From an uncultured Eubacteriales bacterium (GTDB taxonomy: Bacteria > Bacillota > Clostridia > Oscillospirales > QAMX01): 18,139 nt of DNA. The stretch spans positions 1 through 18,139 of the forward strand of contig URVL01000031.1 in NCBI GenBank assembly GCA_900551265.1, read 5' to 3'. Made by a program: the position numbers and the translations under genes. The notes beneath the pieces were generated by a model. The model saw only the letters and a program-made list of their open reading frames with translations, did no database searches and was not told the DNA's origin. Numbering within the stretch: the stretch's first letter is position 1; each line of letters opens with the position of its first letter. Positions 1 through 6,969 of this stretch are shown here, in pieces.

Positions 1-134
1 TAAATTATATCCCAAATGACATACCTACTATGCATCCGCCGGTTACCTGGCGTTCCAATTCCACCCTGCTTTTTACAAACTGGCTGAATTACTATGTCTA
101 TCAGACGACGCCGTTTGACTTGGAAAGGCTTTAA
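1..134 (+). CDS. metA: Homoserine O-acyltransferase (MetA), 3' end only
   Basis: Only the last 44 codons are present, ending at a TAA at 132-134. The reading frame contains [20 protein letters not shown] followed by TTPFDLERL. This is the conserved C-terminus of the MetA family of homoserine O-succinyl/acetyltransferases, where [19 protein letters not shown] is typical. The enzyme activates homoserine in the cytoplasm as the first committed step of methionine synthesis. The tail cannot decide between acetyl- and succinyl-CoA, because the specificity residue lies upstream, outside the window. The catalytic Cys/His/Glu are also out of view. The next gene converges on it, and the strong hairpin at 161-195 lies just after the stop. 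Confidence 0.9.
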   Translation, partial: NYIPNDIPTMHPPVTWRSNSTLLFTNWLNYYVYQTTPFDLERL

Positions 135-156
135 GTTTTCTTCTCTAATTGCCGCG

Positions 157-195
157 AAAAAAGCCTCCTGCCCAAAACTATTGGGCAGGAGGCTT
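157..195 (-). terminator. Intrinsic terminator of the phosphoesterase gene, possibly bidirectional
   Basis: Perfect 15-bp stem: AAGCCTCCTGCCCAA (161-175) and its reverse complement (181-195), with a 5-base loop. On the minus strand it is followed by a run of six U (157-162 read in reverse), so it is a classic rho-independent terminator for the leftward phosphoesterase gene. Rightward there is no U-tract. It could still block metA read-through as a hairpin only. Confidence 0.9.
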
Positions 196-253
196 ATCAT
201 TCACCAAAAGACTTGATTCTCGCCGTCTTACAGGCACTTTTATTCAGCGCAGT

Positions 254-1105
254 TTACAGCGCAATTTTATAACTTGGTTGATCCTCAAAACCGCGAATGT
301 CAATTTCCTTTTCGCCAATTTCCATGACGGCACAGGAACAATGGTCCGGGTAATATTTATTCAGCACGGTTGCGTGCAGCGTAATATATGGGACGCCGTT
401 CATAACGCTTTTTGCGCCGTTATGATCGTGACCCTGAAGCACAAGCTTCACGTTTCCGGCAGCTTCAATTACCTCGCGTACTTCTGCGGCATTTGCCAGA
501 CGGCAGATCTCCGCAAGCGGTCCCTCATGAATATCCAAATTCGCATGCGTAAAAATAATCGTGGGCAGGCCCGCAGCCAACTCTTCTTTCAGCCACGCAA
601 GCTGTTCGGGGTTTACATACGCTTCTCGGCAATTATAGGCCGTTTTCTCATAGCTGTTGCCATCTTTATCGTAATTGGTATCCAAAACGACAAATTTCCA
701 GCCCTCACGTTCAAAACTATAGTACCAGGAATCCCGCGGCGTGACTTCAATCTGCGGCGCAGCGCGATGACGTCCCATGGGGCGGTTCATCCGTTTTGCA
801 GGATCGCGCATAAAATCCAAAAACTCCGCCTTTGTATAATCCACTACGTCGTTATTCCCTAAAACGTGCAAAAACGGCGCACGCGTCATCATGCGCGGAA
901 AGACCATTCGTAAAAGCGCCTCTTCCGACTTTGCCGGATCACCCACACTCTGATAAACATCGCCGAGATTTACGACAAAGTCTACGTGATCGCGCAGAAA
1001 ATAGGCGCAGGAATCCTGAAACTTGACAAATGAATGTGCATAATACTTGTTATCTTCCGCCGGTTTTAACGCAGCGTGACAATCGGTGATGAGACCAATC
1101 TTCAT
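254..1105 (-). CDS. Calcineurin-like metallophosphoesterase
   Basis: Predicted cytoplasmic 283-residue phosphoesterase with the ordered metal-binding motifs of the calcineurin-like (Metallophos) fold: DCH (Asp8, His10), GD (Asp49), GNND (83-86), His187 in IFTH, and GHDH (225-228). There is no signal peptide or membrane segment. The third motif reads GNND where the family usually has GNH(D/E). The histidine that normally assists catalysis is therefore Asn, as also occurs in some YfcE/MJ0936-type phosphodiesterases. The layout resembles class III cyclic-nucleotide or general phosphodiesterases, but the substrate cannot be read from the sequence. I start at 1105 (MKIGLITD) because AAAGGA lies 8 bases upstream and the beta strand begins immediately. 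The in-frame ATG nine codons earlier (1132) has no ribosome binding site. It stands alone between two terminators and has its own promoter. Confidence 0.88.
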   Translation of the reverse strand: MKIGLITDCHAALKPAEDNKYYAHSFVKFQDSCAYFLRDHVDFVVNLGDVYQSVGDPAKSEEALLRMVFPRMMTRAPFLHVLGNNDVVDYTKAEFLDFMRDPAKRMNRPMGRHRAAPQIEVTPRDSWYYSFEREGWKFVVLDTNYDKDGNSYEKTAYNCREAYVNPEQLAWLKEELAAGLPTIIFTHANLDIHEGPLAEICRLANAAEVREVIEAAGNVKLVLQGHDHNGAKSVMNGVPYITLHATVLNKYYPDHCSCAVMEIGEKEIDIRGFEDQPSYKIAL

Positions 1106-1159
1106 GATATCATTCCTTTCCCAGGCGGGCAATGTTTCAGCCCGTGAAGCATTTGTCTC

Positions 1160-1188
1160 ATTTTAGCACAAATTTGCCCCCCTGTAAA
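1160..1188 (-). promoter_or_regulatory. Sigma-A promoter of the phosphoesterase gene
   Basis: On the minus strand TTTACA (1183-1188) is followed after 17 bases by TAAAAT (1160-1165). It lies between the htrA terminator and the phosphoesterase start, giving a leader of about 50 bases. Confidence 0.7.
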
Positions 1189-1191
1189 GAG

Positions 1192-1219
1192 AAAACCCCG
1201 CAGGAAATCTCCTGCGGGG
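1192..1219 (-). terminator. Intrinsic terminator of htrA
   Basis: 10-bp G/C-rich perfect stem CCCCGCAGGA (1196-1205) / TCCTGCGGGG (1210-1219), loop of 4, followed on the minus strand by UUUU. It begins only 14 bases after the htrA stop codon. Confidence 0.9.
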
Positions 1220-1232
1220 CAAAAAACGTGCA

Positions 1233-2558
1233 TTAATAATTTTCATCCTGTTCAACAAGCGTCGTCTGCACGGTTACCATTTCGCTGTTTCTGTAAACGA
1301 CAACTTCAACAGTATCTCCTACTTCGAGAGAATAGATCGCCGCCAGAATTTCATCAGAGCTCGTTACTTCAACGCCATTAATGCTGACAATACAGTCGCC
1401 AATCTGGAGGCCAGACCCGTTTTCAGCTTCGCTGCTGATAAAACCCGTTACATATACGCCAAGGCGTGGAAGCTGGTTAAGCATGGCCGTATACGCATCG
1501 TGAACTTCCATTGCATTAATGCCAAGAGCCGGGCGCCCAGTCACATAGCCATAATCCACCAAATCCTGCACTACGGTGCGAACCGTTGAAACAGGGATTG
1601 CAAAGCCCAGGCCTTCTACCTCCGTGGAAGACGATTTCGCACAAACGATACCAACCAGAGCGCCATGGGAATCAAACAGGCCGCCGCCGGAATTGCCGGG
1701 GTTAACCGCAGCATCGGTCTGAATCAGGTTGTGCAATGTCGTACCATCGGAGAAATCAAGGGTACGGCCCGTCGCACTGATAATACCGGAGGAAACACTG
1801 CCGTCCAGATAGCCCAACGGATTGCCGATAATAATCGCCGTATCGCCCTTACGGATTTCATCACTGTTGCCGAATTGCGCCGCAGTCAATCCGGTAGCTT
1901 CAATCTTAATCAGGCCAAGATCCGTAAAATCGTCAGAACCGATAATGGTTGCGTCATAGCTCTCGCCGTTTGCGAGCGTTACGTAAACTGCCGTAGCGCC
2001 TTCGATGACATGGTTATTGGTCACGATGTAGCCGTCCGGACTGATGATAACGCCGGAGCCCTTTGCCTCCGATGTATAGCTGTAATTTGAATACATATAG
2101 GTGGTCGTATTCTCAATTTCAACCGTAATAGCTACCACACTGTCCTCGACAGCTGCCACCACGTCCGAAATAGACATTTCATTGGTGTTGCTGCTCTCTG
2201 TGTACAGGAGATTGGAAGAATTCTGATTGGTGTCTGGCGTCGTTGACGGCGCAGGATCGTCATCCGTATTCACGGTATCATCTGTTCCACCCTCTGATAC
2301 CTGCGCGCGGTCCGCAGAACCGTCGTCGGAGAAGACGAACTCATTTAGAAGGATACCCAATCCGCCTCCCAACAGCAGTGCCAGTGCCACAGACACCGCG
2401 ATGACGCGCGTCATCATTTTCTTCAAATATCTGTGGTCAACGCCCGCAGAGGGTTCCTGCGCACGAGTATTCGTGAGTTCATGCCGGTCCTGAGCCGTCT
2501 GATCAAATCCCTCAACTTCAAAAGTATAGCGATTGTCGTTGTTGTAATTGCTATTCAT
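1233..2558 (-). CDS. htrA: HtrA/DegP-like membrane-anchored serine protease with PDZ domain
   Basis: 441-residue envelope quality-control protease. From the N-terminus it has a cytoplasmic Asn/acidic stretch (1-48), one membrane anchor (about 51-71, VIAVSVALALLLGGGLGILL), an Asp/Thr/Ser-rich extracytoplasmic linker (75-125), a trypsin-like protease domain (about 128-335) and one PDZ domain (about 345-435). The catalytic triad is complete: His183 in VTNNHV, Asp213 in FTDLGL and Ser290 in GNSGGG. This matches the single-PDZ HtrA/HtrB/YyxA proteins of Firmicutes, which degrade misfolded exported proteins outside the membrane. I start at 2558 because ACAAGGAGGT sits 6 bases before this ATG. The longer in-frame ATG at 2582 is unlikely because its first codons (MKGQGG) are that ribosome binding site. 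The gene is monocistronic, closed by the hairpin at 1196-1219, and divergent from the HEAT-repeat gene. Confidence 0.93.
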   Translation of the reverse strand: MNSNYNNDNRYTFEVEGFDQTAQDRHELTNTRAQEPSAGVDHRYLKKMMTRVIAVSVALALLLGGGLGILLNEFVFSDDGSADRAQVSEGGTDDTVNTDDDPAPSTTPDTNQNSSNLLYTESSNTNEMSISDVVAAVEDSVVAITVEIENTTTYMYSNYSYTSEAKGSGVIISPDGYIVTNNHVIEGATAVYVTLANGESYDATIIGSDDFTDLGLIKIEATGLTAAQFGNSDEIRKGDTAIIIGNPLGYLDGSVSSGIISATGRTLDFSDGTTLHNLIQTDAAVNPGNSGGGLFDSHGALVGIVCAKSSSTEVEGLGFAIPVSTVRTVVQDLVDYGYVTGRPALGINAMEVHDAYTAMLNQLPRLGVYVTGFISSEAENGSGLQIGDCIVSINGVEVTSSDEILAAIYSLEVGDTVEVVVYRNSEMVTVQTTLVEQDENY

Positions 2559-2591
2559 ACAATTACCTCCTTGTCCTTTCATGACGCCATT

Positions 2592-2620
2592 AGTATACCG
2601 GTTTATTGTGACATTAGTGT
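2592..2620 (-). promoter_or_regulatory. Possible htrA promoter
   Basis: TATACT on the minus strand (2592-2597) lies about 35 bases before the htrA start. The -35 position reads ACACTA, a poor match, so an activator or a different -35 may be involved. Supported mainly by the -10 box. Confidence 0.35.
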
Positions 2621-2864
2621 GTTTCTTTTTTGGAATTCATGTTATTTTTATCAAAAGCAAATATGTACTGAAAATTAACAAAATGTAAATGACGCAAAGG
2701 CCTAAGAAACAGCGGCATCCATGACCTGGCCAATGAAAATTCTACAGCTGTAGCGAAACTATCCGTTTTACATAGCATTCCCTTCTTATCAGCAAAAATG
2801 TACAGTTACTGCGTGGAGAATGCTATCAAAATGTAAACAAATTTCAACAAACAGGATAAAAGAC

Positions 2865-2893
2865 TTGACACAAAAGATATGTAAGCGTATTAT
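2865..2893 (+). promoter_or_regulatory. Strong sigma-A promoter of the HEAT-repeat gene
   Basis: TTGACA (2865-2870), 17-base spacer, TATTAT (2888-2893). The implied transcript starts near 2900, leaving a leader of about 105 bases that contains the hairpin at 2960-2983. Confidence 0.85.
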
Positions 2894-2959
2894 TTCTATT
2901 ATACGAACGTTTCCGCCACGATGTTTTCTTGATTTTTCTGGTCGGAGAGATTCGGCTTG

Positions 2960-2983
2960 GATTCCTGTTTCTTTACAGGAGTC
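2960..2983 (+). promoter_or_regulatory. Hairpin in the 5' leader of the HEAT-repeat gene
   Basis: Nine-bp stem (2960-2968 / 2975-2983, one T-G pair, core TCCTGT/ACAGGA) with a six-base pyrimidine loop. It ends ten bases before the AAGGAGG ribosome binding site. It could stabilise the mRNA or affect initiation. No known riboswitch consensus is recognisable. Confidence 0.4.
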
Positions 2984-3006
2984 TTTATCTTGAAGGAGGG
3001 TTAACA

Positions 3007-3348
3007 TTGAGCACCGAGAAGAAAGTTGCCAAAATTGCTGTTTTGGGCGAAAAGAAGAAAGTAAAAAAGCTCTGTAAACTGGCTCTTGATAAAGATCCGG
3101 AAGTTCGGGCGGCTGTTGCAACCGCGTTGGGTCCTATCAAGCAGGACGAGGCTTTTAATACTCTGGTTGATCTGGTTCGCAATGGCGACATCAATGTACG
3201 TAAAGCTGCGGTCATCGCGCTTGGCGTCAACGGTAGAAAAGCAGGGGCAGAACACATTCGCAACATTATGACTCAGGAAGCCAATGCATCTATTGTGCCG
3301 GTGTGCCAGGAGTCCATCGCACAGATCATTGCAAGCGACGAGAGATAA
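3007..3348 (+). CDS. Small HEAT-repeat protein
   Basis: 113-residue soluble protein made almost entirely of HEAT-like helical repeats. Repeat signatures are DKDPEVRAAVATALGPI and NGDINVRKAAVIALGVNG, each with the V/R..A..ALG pattern, plus a more degenerate third unit towards the C-terminus. Such repeats form a protein-binding solenoid. There is no catalytic motif, signal or membrane segment. The start is TTG at 3007, chosen because AAGGAGG ends 7 bases before it. Starting at the upstream in-frame ATG (2929) would translate through the ribosome binding site and give an unrelated N-terminus. It is driven by its own strong promoter and ends at a terminator shared with the converging diguanylate cyclase gene. 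The partner is unknown. The high basic content of the first 25 residues (KKxxKK) is notable. Confidence 0.85.
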   Translation: MSTEKKVAKIAVLGEKKKVKKLCKLALDKDPEVRAAVATALGPIKQDEAFNTLVDLVRNGDINVRKAAVIALGVNGRKAGAEHIRNIMTQEANASIVPVCQESIAQIIASDER

Positions 3349-3354
3349 CTACAT

Positions 3355-3392
3355 AAAAAATGCTGTTTTGCAATTGCAAAACAGCATTTTTT
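3355..3392. terminator. Bidirectional terminator between HEAT gene and diguanylate cyclase gene
   Basis: A perfect 38-base palindrome: A6, then TGCTGTTTTGCAA, its reverse complement, then T6. The hairpin carries a U-tract on both strands, so it should terminate both converging transcripts. Confidence 0.93.
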
Positions 3393-3432
3393 GTTCTAAA
3401 CAGATTTCACCGAAATCCGGCAATTTGCTTTT

Positions 3433-5379
3433 TCAACCTTCTAAACGCCGGTGATCTCCCTCCCGCCAGTCATTTTTCTTTTTTTCATAATATTTCTTTT
3501 TCGCCGCGTACATTTTCTTTTCAGCTTCTTTTATGATAGCGCTCATAGAGGTGACTTTTTCCTGCCATTGAACGCCAATCGAAATATGTACTCCTTCTTT
3601 TTCCAGTTGTTCTGCAACATCACGGCTCAATTGATTGACCGTTTCTTCATCTACGTCCACACAAAAAGCTAAAAACTCATCTCCGCCAATCCGGTAAGTA
3701 TACTGATCTCCAAATTTTTCTCGCAATGTTCTGGCTGTAGCTTTCAACATTTCGTCTCCCGCATCATGCCCCTTCTGATTATTTAATTCATGAAGACCAT
3801 TGATATCCATATAGACGCACGCCAAAGATTTGTTATATCGTTTCAGATACTCCGGCAAGTCCATTTCATACCGATTCCTATTATAAAGACCCAGGAGCGT
3901 ATCGCTTTCTCCTAACTCTTTTGCGGCATTATAGATTCGCATATTATGGCTGAACATGCTAAAGCTGAAGCTTACGCTTTTCAGCAGCGTCGGGTTCATC
4001 TTTCCCTCCGGCATATTACAGGCAAACAGAATCCCGCAAATACTGCCGTCCATATCCTCTACAGATACTGCCATGAAATTATATAGGGAATCTGCCTCCT
4101 GGTTCGGACAGATCTTCCGAATTTCTTCCCGATCCGCTGCCTCAAATTGAGAATTTCCCTCTTCAAAATACTTCAGAACGCAGCTAAGGCTCTCTCTCCA
4201 CTCTGCTCCGGATCTATCTGTGTTTTCATGGGCGTCCTTTTCCCACAGGAAAAGGCTATCGACGTCCCGCTTTGCCATTGCCCAAAATCCCGCCTTTTCT
4301 GCGGAAGTAATCCGTGCAATCTTCTCCAGCGCCGTTTTGATATGTTCCTGTTTTTCATGGGCGTTGAAGAGCAAATTTCCCACATCGTACATATAATTAA
4401 TTGCATCCAGCTGGCTCTGCTTTTCACCGGTTTCCCGGCGTACATAGCGAAACATCCACAAAAAATATAGAACAAAGCACAGGCCTTCAAACAGCAGAAA
4501 CGCATTTAGTATTTCTCTAATCACATTTGCCCTTGCAAACACCACATCCTCCGATACGGATAGGGCAATCCGCCAGTTGTTGATTTGCAGAGGTTCATAA
4601 TAAAAATACAGATACTTCCCAATCGTTTTGGAGACAAAAACAACATATCCTGTCTCCCCATCAATCAATCCCTGTTTTAACTGCTCGTGATTATAGCCTC
4701 GAGCCATCGGCCTTTCGCCAAGATCCCATATATTCCCCGGTTCATTATGCCAGGTATCTACCAGGAAATCTCCGGTTTCTCCGTCAATGATATATATGGC
4801 GGCTTCGCCCCCATAGGGTTCACCCATCAGTTTCTCCGGCAAGCTACCCAACTCTACCACTCCATAGAGCATGGCAATCGTCTCCCCATCCCGATTGACG
4901 GGAACATAGTGCCGCAGAACATATCGCTCTTCCTGATCCTCACCAGTTACATCTAGTTCCCGGTCCGTAATATGGGCCCCGAGGTCTTTCAGCTGGTCGA
5001 AGGATAGAAAGCCGTCCACATCAACACGGCGGCCACCTTTTATGAGCACGGAGTTATCCGGCAACAGCAGCTCCAGCCGGGACATCATCCCTACTGTGTC
5101 ATAGGAATCCAAAATACCCCATAAATCGGAAGACGTTAAATCCTGATATCCCGCAACAACTGTGGAGATCATTTCCAGTTGTTCTCTGTCGCTTTGTGCA
5201 TAGGCCTCAATGTCCTGCGCCAGCGCTTCTGTTTCTTCATGGAGACGTTCGAAACTGCGGTCTTCCTCTATTCGATTGATATAGCCCGTTACAAAAAAAG
5301 AACCAAGTGTCATTAGGAAAATTAACACCAGCGTTACCGTCATTGGTTTTTGCCAATGAACCCCATGTTTCTTTTTCAT
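3433..5379 (-). CDS. Membrane diguanylate cyclase: dCache sensor, GAF-like domain, GGDEF
   Basis: 648-residue sensory enzyme predicted to make the second messenger cyclic di-GMP from two GTP. Layout: cytoplasmic tail (1-12), membrane helix (about 13-32), extracytoplasmic double-Cache-like ligand sensor (about 35-285, with the YxLRxYVPVNRDGETIAMLYGVV strand pattern), membrane helix (about 290-310), a short coiled region, a GAF-like domain (about 330-480), and a GGDEF domain (about 490-630). The active-site loop RIGGDEF is intact at 563-569, with the metal-binding Asp525 (MDINGLH), Asn533 and Asp539. The inhibitory RxxD I-site is absent: the matching position (557-560) reads FGDQ. Product inhibition through that site is therefore unlikely. 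No EAL or HD-GYP domain is fused. The start is supported by GGAGG 7 bases upstream. It is transcribed alone from an extended -10 promoter and terminates at the shared palindrome. Confidence 0.92.
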   Translation of the reverse strand: MKKKHGVHWQKPMTVTLVLIFLMTLGSFFVTGYINRIEEDRSFERLHEETEALAQDIEAYAQSDREQLEMISTVVAGYQDLTSSDLWGILDSYDTVGMMSRLELLLPDNSVLIKGGRRVDVDGFLSFDQLKDLGAHITDRELDVTGEDQEERYVLRHYVPVNRDGETIAMLYGVVELGSLPEKLMGEPYGGEAAIYIIDGETGDFLVDTWHNEPGNIWDLGERPMARGYNHEQLKQGLIDGETGYVVFVSKTIGKYLYFYYEPLQINNWRIALSVSEDVVFARANVIREILNAFLLFEGLCFVLYFLWMFRYVRRETGEKQSQLDAINYMYDVGNLLFNAHEKQEHIKTALEKIARITSAEKAGFWAMAKRDVDSLFLWEKDAHENTDRSGAEWRESLSCVLKYFEEGNSQFEAADREEIRKICPNQEADSLYNFMAVSVEDMDGSICGILFACNMPEGKMNPTLLKSVSFSFSMFSHNMRIYNAAKELGESDTLLGLYNRNRYEMDLPEYLKRYNKSLACVYMDINGLHELNNQKGHDAGDEMLKATARTLREKFGDQYTYRIGGDEFLAFCVDVDEETVNQLSRDVAEQLEKEGVHISIGVQWQEKVTSMSAIIKEAEKKMYAAKKKYYEKKKNDWREGDHRRLEG

Positions 5380-5499
5380 AGCTTCTCCTCCAGAATATGA
5401 AACCAGTTTGCATTACATCGTGCAAGCCATTTAGACTGCGCTCGCTGCCATAGGCCTGTTCATACCTGTTTGTAATAACAGTTCCTAAACGCTGATGCC

Positions 5500-5508
5500 A
5501 TTATATCA
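5500..5508 (-). promoter_or_regulatory. Extended -10 promoter of the diguanylate cyclase gene
   Basis: On the minus strand TGATATAAT fits the extended -10 motif TGnTATAAT. No good -35 box is present, as is typical of this promoter class. An A/T-rich inverted repeat (CGAAAAA...TTTTTCG, about 5519-5540) covers the -35 position and could bind a regulator. The implied leader is about 115 bases. Confidence 0.6.
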
Positions 5509-5710
5509 GAAAGTCTACGAAAAAGATAGTCTTTTTTCGGCTGAATGATAAGAAGCAGCTTCACCAGTTTATAAAACTTTCTATCATGGAAGTCAGGCAA
5601 CATGGAACAGCGCGCTTTTTCATAGAAATAACAAGCTGCAAAACCGTATAAAGTCAGTGCATAAGAAACGATTTATCGTATTTTGCGGCATTGCGGCTGC
5701 CGGTTTATTT

Positions 5711-5754
5711 ATAAAAATAGAGAGCGAAAGCACCACAAAGCTTTCACTCTCTAT
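5711..5754 (-). terminator. Intrinsic terminator of the methyltransferase gene
   Basis: A 15-bp stem with one mismatch (5717-5731 / 5740-5754, ATAGAGAGcGAAAGC against GCTTTCaCTCTCTAT) and an 8-base loop. On the minus strand it is followed by UUUUUAU. It lies about 60 bases past the methyltransferase stop. Confidence 0.8.
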
Positions 5755-5772
5755 CGTCATATCAGGGGGGGA

Positions 5773-5818
5773 TAGCCGGCAAAACACGCTCTTTGCCGGT
5801 TCTGGCCGAAATCCGGCT
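5773..5818 (-). repeat. Second hairpin in the methyltransferase 3' region
   Basis: Nested inverted repeats: CCGGCAAA / TTTGCCGG with an 8-base loop, flanked by TAGCC-GG and CCGGCTA arms that could pair further out. It touches the stop codon of the methyltransferase and precedes a run of seven G (5765-5771). Function unknown; it may protect the mRNA 3' end or be a fossil repeat. Confidence 0.4.
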
Positions 5819-6611
5819 ACCAACAAATATCCTGTTTAACCTCATTTTCTACAGGTTTCAAAGCCACCAGCAAATACCTATGTGTAGACGCCTCTAAACT
5901 TCCCTTTTCGTCTAACATTTGTTGCGCTTTACACAAATTATCAAAGCAGGATTCTACAGAAAACCCCGGGAATTCCCACTCGATTATTCGAGCAAACCAT
6001 ACCAACGCGCCAACGTCATAAAACTTAATTTTAGAAAACGCTTCCTTCGAATGTAAAATTTGAAAACCTCTCTCGAGAAATTTTTTACGCACTTTTTTAA
6101 GGTATTGTTCGGGGTAAGGGATTTCCGTATTGGGAAGCAGTAGCTCAACCAGTTCCCGGTCATTCTCTGCGCCGACTTGCTGGGTCATAAATATGCCGCC
6201 GGGCTTCAAGATACGGAACAACTCACCGACATCAAAATCGCCGTGACGGTTGATGACGATATCAAATGAGCAGTCAGAAAATGGCAGATGACCGGCATCC
6301 TGCGATTCCCAAAAGTCTATTCCAAGCGGTAACAGAATCGACCTGCACAAGGCAATATTGGGAGGATAGCCTTCTGTCGCACTGGTGTTGCTATGCGGAT
6401 GATTTAAACGTAATAAAAACTCTCCGCCTCCGGTATCCATATCCAGCAACTTGTGATTGGGAGATAAATATTGGCGTATTATTGCCTCAAAGTTCCATGG
6501 TATGTCCAGGCCTTCTTCATAGCGGCCTTCAATATGAGAAAAATCCCACCCATGGATATGCGCAGCACGTTCTTCCTGCAACCACTGCATTTTTAATAAT
6601 TCTAAATGCAT
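5817..6611 (-). CDS. Class I SAM-dependent methyltransferase
   Basis: 264-residue predicted cytoplasmic methyltransferase of the Methyltransf_11/UbiE-like type. Motif I (SAM-binding glycine loop) is LLDMDTGGGEF at 55-65, an acidic variant of the usual DxGxGxG. Motif II ends in Glu80 (ATEGYPPN), Asp105 falls in the QDAGHLPFSD segment, and the post-motif FDIVINRHGDF is at 116-126. The strand before the C-terminal half is RILKPGGIFMTQQVG (133-147). The C-terminal 110 residues probably carry the substrate site, but I cannot identify the acceptor. Distant resemblance to RlmA-like or small-molecule methyltransferases is possible. The start is supported by AAAGGAG 8 bases before the ATG. It is transcribed alone, behind a leader with a long-range stem (6653-6721), and ends with two hairpins. 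Confidence 0.82.
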   Translation of the reverse strand: MHLELLKMQWLQEERAAHIHGWDFSHIEGRYEEGLDIPWNFEAIIRQYLSPNHKLLDMDTGGGEFLLRLNHPHSNTSATEGYPPNIALCRSILLPLGIDFWESQDAGHLPFSDCSFDIVINRHGDFDVGELFRILKPGGIFMTQQVGAENDRELVELLLPNTEIPYPEQYLKKVRKKFLERGFQILHSKEAFSKIKFYDVGALVWFARIIEWEFPGFSVESCFDNLCKAQQMLDEKGSLEASTHRYLLVALKPVENEVKQDICW

Positions 6612-6640
6612 ATCGACTACTCCTTTTTATAACATGGCAT

Positions 6641-6735
6641 TCGGTTATAAAATCGGTGCAGCCTCCTAATAGCAAAATATGAAATTCTCGATACAGTCCG
6701 CCATCAGAGATACTGCACCGAGCTGATATCTCGAA
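6641..6735 (-). promoter_or_regulatory. Possible structured leader (attenuator-like) of the methyltransferase gene
   Basis: On the minus strand TCGGTGCAG (6713-6721) pairs perfectly with CTGCACCGA (6653-6661) across 51 bases. The stem is followed by UUUUAU. The left arm also lies in the loop of a competing GAGATA/TATCTC hairpin. This allows two exclusive folds, as in attenuators, but the sequence matches no riboswitch class I know and no clear promoter lies upstream. Confidence 0.3.
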
Positions 6736-6837
6736 TAGGTCTCATTAAGAGTTCACCGCCCTTCAAACAATTCTATCATATGCTGGCTTGCGTTTTTAAC
6801 GATTTCTATACCCGGCGTCACTCATAAAATACAAGAA

Positions 6838-6969
6838 CTAAAAGCTCTCCGGCACGAGGGCCAGTTTATTAATCGATTCATGCGCCCGGACAAGTGCGTC
6901 ATAGACCGCCAGGACATCTTCCGAAGTCCATGTACTGAGATCCTTTTCATCAATAACGCCGCTGCTCTC
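6838..6969 (-). pseudogene. Same-frame C-terminal continuation of the nuclease-like gene after an internal TAA
   Basis: Directly after the TAA at 6970-6972 the same frame reads 43 codons to a TAG (6838-6840). They begin ESSGVIDEKD and end LALVPESF. The stretch is acidic and amphipathic (DLSTWTSEDVLAVYDALVRAHESINK) with codon use like the main gene. It has no ribosome binding site or start of its own. It looks like the lost C-terminal helices of the upstream protein. One base change (for example CAA, GAA or AAA to TAA) would explain it. Sequencing error or stop-codon readthrough are alternatives. Confidence 0.6.

Larger units (their letters stand above)
2583..3006. other. Divergent intergenic region htrA / HEAT gene
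   Basis: A/T-rich spacer with no credible gene on either strand. It holds the weak htrA -10 box at its left end and a strong rightward promoter at 2865-2893. There is a 12-base palindrome CTACAGCTGTAG at 2742-2753, midway between the two promoters, which could be an operator. A 9-bp leader hairpin lies at 2960-2983. Short open frames here have no ribosome binding site. Confidence 0.6.
5380..5816. other. Intergenic region between cyclase and methyltransferase genes
   Basis: Holds the leader and promoter of the cyclase (to about 5540), an A/T-rich stretch without recognisable content (5541-5710), and the structured 3' end of the methyltransferase transcript (5711-5816). Two short frames of 60 to 68 codons on opposite strands cover the hairpins. 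They lack ribosome binding sites and I do not regard them as genes. Confidence 0.6.

Noticed and set aside
1106..1132. Nine-codon longer start for the phosphoesterase
   Set aside because: No ribosome binding site before ATG 1132, and a good AAAGGA lies before ATG 1105, where the family fold begins.
5380..5500. Cyclic-di-GMP riboswitch upstream of the cyclase
   Set aside because: I looked for the conserved GEMM-type segments and did not find them; the leader has no convincing multi-stem fold.
5620..5839. Two short frames, one on each strand, between the cyclase and methyltransferase genes
   Set aside because: They cover the terminator and hairpin DNA and lack ribosome binding sites.
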